A stretch of DNA of 64,000 nt from Acanthamoeba castellanii str. Neff. Lineage: Eukaryota > Discosea > Longamoebia > Acanthamoebidae. The notes below the pieces were generated by a model. The model worked only from the letters and a program-made list of their open reading frames with translations, ran no database searches and had not been told where the DNA came from. Within the stretch, counting starts at the first letter, position 1; the number at the start of each line of letters is the position of its first letter. The stretch is taken from assembly GCF_000313135.1 (NCBI RefSeq), contig NW_004457313.1, positions 629,878 to 693,877 of the forward strand, written 5' to 3'. The position numbers and the translations under genes were made by a program. Positions 56,541 through 64,000 of this stretch are shown here, one piece after another.

Positions 56541-57125
56541 TTAATCGGGCTCCCCACTCCCCCAAACCTCTCTCTCGCCAGTTCTTATTTATTGACGTTT
56601 CTACTCAGCCCGTCATTCTCTCTCTGCTCCGCCAGAAGTCGGTTGTGCTGGTGATCACTCACAAGCTGCTTGGTTTGTAAGTCGGTTCGTTTATTGGGCC
56701 TAACGAACCGGGTGGACAAGGAGCGTTGTGTGGTGTGATTGGTGGGTGGCGGTGGAGATGCAGCGAATGGGTCAGCCGAGGCCCTCTTCCGTGGAAGTTT
56801 GTAGCTACGGCTTCATGCGCGCCGCATCGTCCAGCCGGCCGCTTGATGTCGCGACCAACGCCCCGAGGAGAGCGCGCTGGCCGGCACATCAATGATGTGA
56901 GGAGGACGATGATGTGGTGTTGTGAGCTCACAACCACCTAGACGGGGCCACGCCGCCTGCCCTCTTCTCCAGGTTGAAGAAGAGGATCGGCGACGGCGCA
57001 GCCCCTCCTCACCCGCCCCAAGGCAGCTCGGGAGTAGAAAGAAGAGAGAAAGAGAAAGAGAAAGAGCGAAAAAAGAGAGAGAAGAGCTGCCGTTGGGGGA
57101 GGGTGAGAGGGCGGTGGTTGTGGGC
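56541..57125 (-). other. 3' flank shared by convergent genes; SELENOS 3'UTR
   Basis: 585 bp between the stop of the type I membrane protein (+) and the TAA of SELENOS (-). No coding region seen. It holds the SECIS element at 56757-56828, described separately, and a pyrimidine-rich stretch (minus strand) at about 57025-57085. Confidence 0.7.
56757..56828 (-). promoter_or_regulatory. SECIS element (form 2) in the SELENOS 3'UTR
   Basis: On the minus strand this folds by hand as follows. Helix I: GATGCGGCG (56828-56820) with CGCTGCATC (56765-56757), nine pairs including one G-U. Internal loop: CGC against CCCATT. SECIS core: ATGA (56816-56813) opposite GA (56773-56772). Helix II starts GCCG/CGGC and continues with two mismatches, then G-C, C-G and U-G pairs. 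Twelve nt after ATGA comes the apical AAA (56800-56798), followed by a mini-hairpin CTTC-CACG-GAAG, the mark of form 2. It lies about 300 nt downstream of the recoded TGA on the same strand. Core identity, helix II length and the AA position all agree with eukaryotic SECIS rules. Folding energy was not computed. Confidence 0.85.
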
Positions 57126-57840
57126 TTAACCTCATCCGCCGGTGTTGCAGGCCGGGGCCTTGAAGAAGCGAACGTTGCGACCTCCGCCACCGCCACCGCT
57201 GCTGCTCGACCACGGCGACAGTGGATAGTCGTCCGCTGCACAGAGTCACGCACACATGCACACACGCAAGTACACAGTCAGACGAACACGTTCACTTCCT
57301 TTGGCGCGCTTTGGCGGGAGATAGACGCGTACTGTTGGGGCGAAGCTTTTGGGGCTTCTTCTTGGGCTTGAGCTTCTCCTGTTCTTTGGCCTCCTTGGAG
57401 GCCTCCTTCAACCGCTCCTGCTGCGCCAACCGGGCCAAACGCAGCCCCTCTTCATTATCGGCCTCTGTTGGGTGCAGACGAGACACGTGCGTCAGGTCTT
57501 GGTGGCTTCTCGCCATCTTCTGCAGCCCATCTTTATTCAACGTAGAACAGACGCGGGGGGGGGTTGCAACGTACCAGGGATGCGAGGTGCCGGGTACACA
57601 ATTTGGTTGCGGTAGTCGATGAGGGCCTGCCGCACGTGTGGCCAGGCGATTACCAGTACCACCACCACGAACAGAGCCACCCACAGGAAGGCCTGATGTG
57701 CAAACAGCGTGCATCAATCAATTAATGATGAGCATTGAAGACATCAAGAAAGGTCGAGAAATGAAACGTACATAGTTTTGGGTGACGAATTGGTGCACCG
57801 TTTGGGTGGTGCTGGTCACCAGACCACCAGGGTCATTCAT
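57126..57840 (-). CDS. SELENOS: selenoprotein S (VIMP), with in-frame TGA as selenocysteine
   Basis: ER membrane protein that recruits p97/VCP to Derlin complexes in ER-associated degradation. Four minus-strand exons: 57772-57840, 57575-57692, 57333-57464 and 57126-57235, total 429 nt, in frame. The protein has 142 residues (human has 189). A short lumenal N-terminus (MNDPGGLVTSTTQTVHQFV) leads to a membrane helix at about residues 24-40 (AFLWVALFVVVVLVIAW). An amphipathic coiled coil follows (EGLRLARLAQQERLKEASKE, then KEQEKLKPKKKPQK), as in the VCP-binding region. The tail is Ser/Gly-rich (DYPLSPWSSSSGGGGGG), then KAPACNTGG-Sec-Gly and TAA. The TGA at 57134-57132 stands exactly where animal SELENOS has its GGUG terminus. 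Cys136 could be the redox partner of Sec141 (inference). A SECIS element lies downstream. A standard gene call would stop at TGA and lose Sec. Confidence 0.9.
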
Positions 57841-57880
57841 CTTTTTGTGGCTTCCTTCTCGCTTGTTGCCTTTCTTTCTT

Positions 57881-57896
57881 AGGGTGACGTCACCCT
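57881..57896. promoter_or_regulatory. 16-bp palindrome with CRE core between SELENOS and START genes
   Basis: AGGGTGACGTCACCCT is a perfect palindrome with TGACGTCA at its centre. It sits in the 91-bp gap between the SELENOS start (57840, -) and the START gene start (57932, +), 40 bp from each. A bZIP-binding site serving both genes is likely (inference). Confidence 0.6.
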
Positions 57897-57931
57897 AAAA
57901 TCAAAAGAAAAGGCGGAAAGAAGCAGAGAAA

Positions 57932-59543
57932 ATGCGAAAGAGAAAAGGCGGGGATAGAGACACAAAAGAAGGCAACCGTAGAGGAACAAGTTGCTACTTC
58001 GGCGTGGAGCAGCCGCAGCGAGCCGAGCCGAGCAAGGTGGAGAAGGGCATGCTGCGCTCGGGGTCGGCACCGGCCCTGCCAACAGAAACGACGTCGATCG
58101 ATCGCGCTACGTCCGCGTCGCGTCTTCGAATTGGTGCGGGGCGGGCGGCTACCCATCAGCAGGCTCATCTTGAGGGCGGGGTGGGGCCATCGCCCTGTGA
58201 GGCCTACGCAGCCCTCATCGAGGAGACCTTCGACGATCTGCTGGACGAAGTCGACCTCACCGAGGAGTGGAAGCTCATCAAGGAGGAGCTGGGCGTCAAG
58301 GTCAGCAAAAAGACTCTTGCCGAAAATGGCTCGGTACTCCCATCTTCTTCTTCTCCCTTCTTCCCCGAAACACGCGAGTTGGTGGGAATGAACGGCCCAG
58401 CAGCGGCGAATTGGGCGGCAGCACTGCGCCTGCAACTTCTTCCCTCGTTCTTCTTTCTGCTTCTTCTTGCGTACACGCCGTCTCCGAGTTTCGTCTTCCT
58501 GACCGGCAGACACGTCTCGCAGGTCAACTGCATGCGCGGCGACGCCGACCTCCAGTGCTCCGCGCAGGAGTTCCGACAGCTCGTCCTGCAGGCCGGTTCG
58601 TTTTTTTCGCCTCTTCTTCTTCTTTCTGCCTCGCCTCGACCGCGCACTATTGAAGGAGTCCGCTGCTGTGAGCTCTGACTGACCACGCGTGGTCGCCTGG
58701 CCGGGTGGGTGTGCTCACACAGATCGGTGGCGGGAGTGGGACATTTTTGCGGCGGCCAGCCGGCGGGTGCGGGATCTCGAACCCGACACCCCTGGACACA
58801 CCGGCATTGTACATATTACTTACTCCGCTCCCTGGCCACGTATGCTCGCCCTCCTCGTCGTTCACACGCACACGCACACAACGCACACGCACACGCACAC
58901 AACGCACTTGAAGCGTGCCCTTATTATATTGACACGCCTGTGTGCATGGTTGGTGTACGGTGGTTGTAGTGAATTCGCGAGATGTGTGCGTGGTGATGTC
59001 CTCGCGAGAGTACGAGGATGGCACCGTGATCGTCATCGCACGATCCGTCGCCGACGACAACTGCCCCGAAATCAACGGTACTCTTCTCTCTTCTCTCTCC
59101 TCTCTCTCTGCTTTGCTGCGTCGTGCGTGGCACCACTGCCAGGACGCTAATGATTGCTCGGGGGAGGGGGCAGGCACCGTGCGGGCCGAGCTTTTGTCGT
59201 CGGGCTATGTAATTACACCGCGAGACGAGGGCGGTATCCACGTGGCCTACATTTTGCAGATCGATTTCAAGGGTACGCCCCACCTTCGAGAATGACCTCT
59301 ACTTACACTCACATACACCTAGCTGTCAACGCGCCCTACACACGTATATAATACATGTATAAACTCACTTAACACACACACGACACTCACACCACAGGCC
59401 GAATACCTTCGTGGATTACCAACATATTGAGCATGGAGATGCCCAAGTCGCTGTCGCGGGTCGGGAAGTGCATCATCCGAGAGCGCGAGCAGTTTCTCCA
59501 GCCTCGGCAGAACAAGCAGAGGCGCGCCAGCACCAGCAGCTAG
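57932..59543 (+). CDS. START-domain lipid-transfer protein
   Basis: The first ATG in frame is at 57932 (MRKRKGGDRDTKEGN); a later Met (MLRSGSAPALPTE) is an alternative start. After a basic, Ser-rich head comes YAALIEETFDDLLDEVDLTE and the START domain in about six exons: WKLIKEELGVKVSKK, VNCMRGDADLQCSAQEFRQL, RWREWDIFAAASRRVRDLE, IVHITYSAPWP, SRDVCVVMSSREYEDGTVIV, GTVRAELLSSGYVITPRDEG, IHVAYILQIDFKGRIPSWIT and the C-terminal helix (MEMPKSLSRVGKCIIRE). Motifs such as RDVCVV, LLSSGYVI.P and QIDFKG.IP.W are characteristic. It binds a lipid or sterol in its cavity; the ligand is unknown. Stop TAG at 59541. Divergent from SELENOS, with only 91 bp between starts. Confidence 0.87.
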
Positions 59544-59828
59544 CCGCCTCGTCCGCCCCAAGTACCATAGGAGATCATCATCACCACTCTGCCCGCCCAC
59601 CACCTTATTTATTGCCGGCACGGGTGGCCAACAGTTTTAGCAACACCAAATGCTTCTGGAACGAAAATGAAACACTTTCGAAAGCCTTTTGCGCACCCAA
59701 CGAAAACTGTTTATTTTTGTTTTCTCGATCGTTTTCTTCTTCAATTTGTGGGACCGCAATTTGGGAGTGCAGGACAACTACAAGAAGACTTGTGAGCAAC
59801 GCGCGAGATCGCTGGACAAGGAGCAAAG

Positions 59829-60509
59829 ATGGTACCCCTCCTCACTCACTCTCTGCGGCGCAGGACACGTGGTTGTTCGTTACGTTTGTTTTGTTGGTTC
59901 TAATTATGGGCGAAATGTGGTTAGGGCGACAAATTGGATGACGAGATGGTGGACGAGATCAAGCAGGCCTTCGCCAAGTTTGACAAGGACAAAGACGGGC
60001 GTGTGAACGCGCTCGAGCTGGGCAAGATCATGCGCGAGATGGGCCACAACCCCACCTACGGCGAGCTGGAAACCATGATCAAGGAAAACGGAGGTAGGCT
60101 TGGCCACCCCTCTTTATTTTTATTTTTATTTATTTATTCTTACAAACAAACATTTAACTTCATAATCAATAAATAGCGCTTCCTAATCAAATTTATTTGT
60201 ATTTATTTATTAAATATTCTATTGCTGCCAGGCGGCGGAGTGATGGACGTGAACGGCTTCCTGGGCATGGTGGCCAAGAACTACTCCTCGGTCGACAACG
60301 AGCGCGACCTCATCGAGGCCTTCCAGGTGTTCGACAAGGACGGCAAGGGGTTCATCTCCGTCATGGAGCTGCGGAGCATCCTGTGCAACATGGGCGAGAA
60401 GCTCACCGACCAGGAGGTCGAGGAGATGCTCCGCAATGCCTGCATCCAGGGCGATGGCAACGTCGACTACACCGCCTTCGTGCGCCACATGCTCGCCCGC
60501 GACCAGTGA
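59829..60509 (+). CDS. calmodulin-like EF-hand protein
   Basis: Three exons: 59829-59831 (ATG alone), 59935-60093 and 60232-60509. Joined, they begin M|GDKLDDEMVDEIKQAF, aligning with the calmodulin N-terminus. EF-hand 1 is DKDKDGRVNALE. EF-hand 2 is degenerate (IKENGGGVMDVNGF, missing acidic positions). EF-hand 3 is DKDGKGFISVME, complete. EF-hand 4 (IQGDGNVDYTAF) lacks the first Asp. So perhaps two sites bind calcium strongly. The length, about 146 residues, is that of calmodulin, but the sequence is diverged; a myosin light chain is the other possibility. An intron directly after the start codon is also found in animal calmodulin genes. Intron 2 is strikingly AT-rich compared with all others in the window. 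Confidence 0.88.
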
Positions 60510-60636
60510 ACAGCCATCGTGTAGTGTGTGTGTACAATTTTCTGAATTCCCAAGTCTGTGTTGCTGTGTAATGTGGCCGTGTGTGTGTGTGTGTGTGTCG
60601 ATCGACATTCCGCCGCCGTGGTGGGAGTTGAAGGGG

Positions 60637-62122
60637 TTAGACGGCCCAGGTGAAGCAGAGGGCGTCGAGGTGGGTCGGACACTGCAGAATTTGGCCGGTG
60701 CCGCCATCGCCCCAATCGAACGGGATTGCGTTGTCCTCGTTGATGTTGAACACCACGTTCTTCATCTCCGCCTCGCACGTCGGACAGGACGCGTAGCTCA
60801 CCGCTGCCCACGGCCGCGCACGCATGAGCAACAACACACGCACTCACCACAAACGCACGCACGCACGCACACACACCGCACACGTACACTGGACCCAGGG
60901 CGCCCAGCCGCCCAGCTTGCACGAGTAGTAGGTTTCGTATTCTTCCTCGTCGTCGTCCTCTTGGCCGAGCTCCTCGACGACGTCTTCGCGCTCGTCGGCG
61001 TCGGGCCAGTCGTCGCGCGGAACCCACCTTACGAGCCGCTTGAACGGGAAGTGGCCGTTGAAGCAGGTGTTCTCCGTGTTACGCGCCACGTCATCGTGCG
61101 GCCGCTTGGCCAGCTGCGCCGCGGGGTCCTCGTTGGCGGCGACGTCGGCCATCAGCGCCCCATGCGCCAGCGAGTCCTCCACCTTTTCGTCGAGGCCCGT
61201 CAGGCTCAGGTTCTTCTTCACCTCCGCATCTTTATCTGCGCGCGCACAAGTGAGCTCGCGCGCGCGCGTGTGTGTGTGTGTGTGTGCGTGTGCGGTGGTG
61301 TGTGCGTGTGCGAACGAGAGAACAGACCGGGGTTGGCGTCGAGGGAGTGGGCGACGGAGCGCGAGGCGAGGGAGAGAAGGCTCGGGGCGCGCCCGCGGTG
61401 GGATCGGCCGGCGGCAGCGGCACGAAGCGGAGCAGGACCGCCTTGGAGAAGGGCTCGTAGGTGTCTTCGCACGACCAACAGTAAAACATCTGTAGCAACT
61501 TGTTTGGATCTGTCACACCGCACACACGTCAGGTGTCTGTGGTGATGGTGGGCAGGGGTGCGTGCGCACGCACCATCGCCCACGAACTGTTTGCGGGCCT
61601 CGTCGGGGGCGAAGCGGAAGTCGACCTGTAGGAAGAACTGCAGCTGGTGCGTGCAATCTCTGTTGCTGCAGCGCGGCCACTCTTCGTCCTTGCGCAGCCA
61701 CGGACGCACGCCGCCGAAGCACGTCAGGTCGGTACGGTGGTCGAACCTGAACTCAGGCGCCTCGATGGCCAATCTTTTGGCATCATCTGTTCGATAAAAA
61801 CATGAATGGATTTGGTCAGATCCAAATAGATTGGCGAAGGCACCAATTGCTTTGATCGATCACCTTCGGAGGAGCCGGCCGGGACGTCATAGGCAGGCGC
61901 GACTTCGGGCAGCCAGCACGTGCGCCGCAGCAGCTCGCGAAGGGGACCCTTCTCTTTCTCCTCAGCCTCGTCGCCTTCGTCTTCGTCTTCGTTCTTTTCG
62001 TTGGCTTCGCTCTTTTCGACGTCCTCCGTCTTGGCCTTCTTCTTGGTGCCCTCCAACTCCTTCTCCTCCACGGAGACCTCTTCCTCCTCCTCCCGGGTTC
62101 TCTTCCGGTCCTTGCTCTCCAT
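60637..62122 (-). CDS. DUF1963 (YwqG-like) domain protein
   Basis: Five minus-strand exons: about 61863-62122, 61578-61788, 61324-61510, 60895-61235 and 60637-60804. The start at 62122 gives MESKDRKRTREEEEEVSVEE, a Lys/Glu-rich head that may hold a nuclear signal (GTKKKAK). The domain has CWLPEVAPAYDVPAG, FGGVRPWLRKDEEWPRCSNR, LQFFLQVDFRFAPDEARK, LLQMFYCWSCEDTYEPFSKA, then an Asp/Glu-rich insert, YYSCKLGGWAPWVQS, SYASCPTCEAEMKNVVFNIN, FDWGDGGTGQILQCPTHLDA and LCFTWAV. GG.P.W.Q followed by C..C and a GDGG..I..C block is the DUF1963 pattern. Four CxxC-like Cys could bind a metal. Function unknown. Divergent from the C2-SNARE gene, with 197 bp between starts. Confidence 0.75.
61257..61312. repeat. 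(GT)n/(GTGTGC)n repeat in DUF1963 intron
   Basis: Alternating purine-pyrimidine GCGCGTGTGTGTG run followed by GTGCGTGTGCG, inside the intron upstream of the exon starting at 61235. Confidence 0.85.
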
Positions 62123-62319
62123 CCTTTGGTGACAATGCAGACGGCCAGGCTAGCCTTCCTCGAAACGGTTTGCGCAAATGATTTGGAATTCCGAGGGTTC
62201 AGGAAAGTACTTTAGTGCCCATTTTCTTTTTTCCTTTTTAAGCCAGAACAGCAGAGAAGAAACGTGAAGGGGGTCATAGATTTCAGGGACAAAGTAGTAG
62301 AGCTCCACAGCTGGGACAG

Positions 62320-64000
62320 ATGCGCAAAGGAACTGTCGGAAGGTCGCCACAGCCCCAGCCAAAGCGGCGTGGTCAGGCCGACAGCGGTGAGGATGACGAT
62401 GGGCACCGAAAGCCCTCTTGGATGATACCAGGCAGCCCCGACTACCTGGCCATCAAGGTGCTGGTGGTCGAGGGCCGGTGCGCCCAGCGGGTGGACAAGA
62501 AGGGCAAAATAATCGGCGACCCCGACGTCTACGTGCGTCTCAGCTACTACGGCAACAAGTGGGAGACCCAGCTGATGCGCAACAACACAGCCCCCAAGTG
62601 GAACGAGGCCTTCGAGATCCCCATCCCTCCTGGTAATCTGCTCTTCTCCTCCACCCACTGCTACTCTGTCGCATCGATGTAGTTTCTTTCTGCCTCTCAT
62701 TCCTGCTACTGACATCCGCATGCGCAATACAGACAGGCGCAACGCACTGGGCGAGCTGGAGATCAAGGTGTGGGATATGTTGGACAAGAAGAAGGAGATC
62801 TTCATGGGCGAGGTTCGACTTTCCCTCGGTACGGTTCACCTGCAACACCAGACCTGGCCCACCCCTCGTAGCCCCGTGGAGGTCTCACCCACTGGCCGAG
62901 GGGCTATGCCACAGGGGACTATGGTGGCGTGAACTACGAGTACGTGGAACCGCGAAGGTACAAGCTGAAGGGCGGTGCCACCTCCAAGGATGCGCGAGGG
63001 GACGTGGTCATCGGCCGCCTCACCCTACGCGTGGGCATGGTCCTCCCCAAGAAGAAAAAGTACACCACGTAGTGGGTGGTTCTTCCATCAGTCCTACCTC
63101 TCATCACTTCCCATCGCCCTACTACTTGATTCGCAGGTACCAGTGGGATGAGTCCAAGGGCGAGCGTACCACCGAAAGCTTGTAACGCCCTCCCTCTCCG
63201 TTCATGCACTTCTCCTCCATCGAGCTGCATCTCACCAAACGCGTTTTTCTGCCACAGCATCGCCGAGTCGGAGATGGTGGTGGACGATTCTCACGCGAGT
63301 GCTATGCGTTCCCTGGTACACTACGCCAGCTGTGTAGAACTCTTGTCTCACTTCCCCTTGCCCTCAGCTTACTGACCTAGGAGGACCCTTCGACAGAAAC
63401 TGATCGAGAACACGATGACGACAGCCACCACGACGCTGGAGGCTCTGGAGAAGCAGGGAGACCAGCTCCGCAGGGTGCAGGGAGACGTTGACGAAGTCGG
63501 TGAGATGCTGGAGAGGGGAGACAAACACATGCGCACCATCAAGAGCTGGACCGGCGCCATTGCCAACAAGTTCTCGGTACCCCCCGTGGCGGACTATGAC
63601 AACCCAGCAGTTTCTTTTCCTCACCACACGTGTTGTTTGCGGCGTTGCGCAGAAAACCAAGAAGTACGAACATGCGGCCAAGATGGAGGAAATGACCGAA
63701 GAGCAGAAGGCCAAGAGGGCCGAAGAAGAGTTCAAGAAGTCCAGAAGGCAGAAGTTATCGGGCCGCACCGTCCTCCACCACTCGGGTTGTAAGAAGCACT
63801 TCTGTTAAATTATATTCCCAAAGCTCATGATGCATGCGTGTGAGTGCAGGTCCTCCCGAGGTGAAGAAGCACAAGGAAGACTTCAGCCACCTGAGTGAGG
63901 ACTCGCGCACCAAGATCGACCAGACGGACAAGGCGCTCGACCGAATCGACGAATGTCTGGACCACCTGAAGCTCATGGCCTTTGTACTGCGCCTTCCACC
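62320..64000 (+). CDS. C2-domain SNAP-25-like (Qbc) SNARE, partial at right edge
   Basis: The start at 62320 gives MRKGTVGRSPQPQPKRR. A C2 domain follows: YLAIKVLVVEGRCAQRVDKK, GDPDVYVRLSYYGNKWETQL, APKWNEAFEIPIP, LGELEIKVWDMLDKKKEIFM and GEVRLSLG, then GDVVIGRLTLRVGMVLPKKK. After a short acidic linker comes a first SNARE helix (TLEALEKQGDQLRRVQGDVD, EVGEMLERGDKHMRTIKSW), a Lys/Glu-rich linker (EEMTEEQKAKRAEEEFKKSR) and the start of a second (EDSRTKIDQTDKALDRIDEC, LDHLKLMAF). The gene continues past base 64000. The two helices fit the Qb and Qc motifs of SNAP-25/29. No membrane segment or Cys cluster is seen in this part. The exon at about 63260-63318 breaks frame if joined at the obvious splice sites. 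Confidence 0.8.

Noticed and set aside
58762..58790. GGGTTCGAGATCCCGC-like sequence (minus strand) resembling a tRNA T-arm
   Set aside because: No matching A-box or cloverleaf around it; it lies in a well-supported START-domain exon (RVRDLEPDTP).

Overview
This is nuclear DNA from a free-living amoeba, most likely Acanthamoeba (A. castellanii-like; inference). The genes are GC-rich, densely packed and full of short introns that mostly open GTACG, GTACC or GTGCG and close with AG. The gene set is that of an amoebozoan: raptor, an ADP-dependent glucokinase, a Zn2Cys6 regulator outside fungi, a CudA/STAT-like regulator, a START protein, LRR proteins, a WASP-like protein and a selenoprotein. Nothing viral, bacterial or transposon-like was seen. 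There are two assembly gaps (2667-2687 and 51650-51826).

Layout. 1-2529 (-): GT61 glycosyltransferase, running off the left edge. 2688-8887 (-): large low-complexity SAM-domain protein. 9240-11585 (+): ADP-glucokinase. 11787-13443 (+): DUF4291 protein with an extra C-terminal domain. 13446-14238: one methyltransferase split into two halves on opposite strands. 14558-17448 (+): ATZ/TRZ-type amidohydrolase. 17557-18644 (-): Mpv17/PMP22 protein. 18974-19889 (+): atypical Rab-like GTPase. 20543-22003 (-): CudA/STAT-like regulator. 22403-27095 (-): mitochondrial-type isoleucyl-tRNA synthetase. 27587-33104 (+): raptor. 33627-35585 (+): Zn2Cys6/PAS-like regulator. 36061-38202 (+): LRR dual-specificity phosphatase. 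38313-39781 (-): secreted PQQ-like propeller. 39933-42520 (-): RBM39-type splicing factor. 42697-46288 (+): coiled-coil LRR protein. 46489-48385 (+): WD40 protein. 48550-50532 (+): ZIP transporter. 50863-52498 (+): CRIB-Tudor-acidic WASP-like protein. 52685-56540 (+): plant-type type I membrane protein. 57126-57840 (-): selenoprotein S with a SECIS element at 56757-56828. 57932-59543 (+): START protein. 59829-60509 (+): calmodulin-like protein. 60637-62122 (-): DUF1963 protein. 62320 to the right edge (+): C2-SNAP-25-like SNARE.

Many genes are paired head to head with 90-500 bp between start codons (SAM/ADPGK, methyltransferase/amidohydrolase, Mpv17/Rab, IleRS/raptor, RBM39/LRR, SELENOS/START, DUF1963/C2-SNARE), which suggests shared bidirectional promoters. 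The genes are not one pathway. Themes are growth control (raptor), ER and secretory membrane biology (SELENOS, GT61, START, SNARE, type I membrane protein), actin signalling and transcription.

The most striking observation is the selenoprotein S gene. Its last exon reads Gly-Gly-UGA-Gly-stop, and about 300 nt downstream lies a sequence that folds by hand into a complete form-2 SECIS element. Next are the inverted methyltransferase halves and several unusual domain fusions (CRIB-Tudor-acidic, C2-SNARE, DUF4291-beta-grasp).
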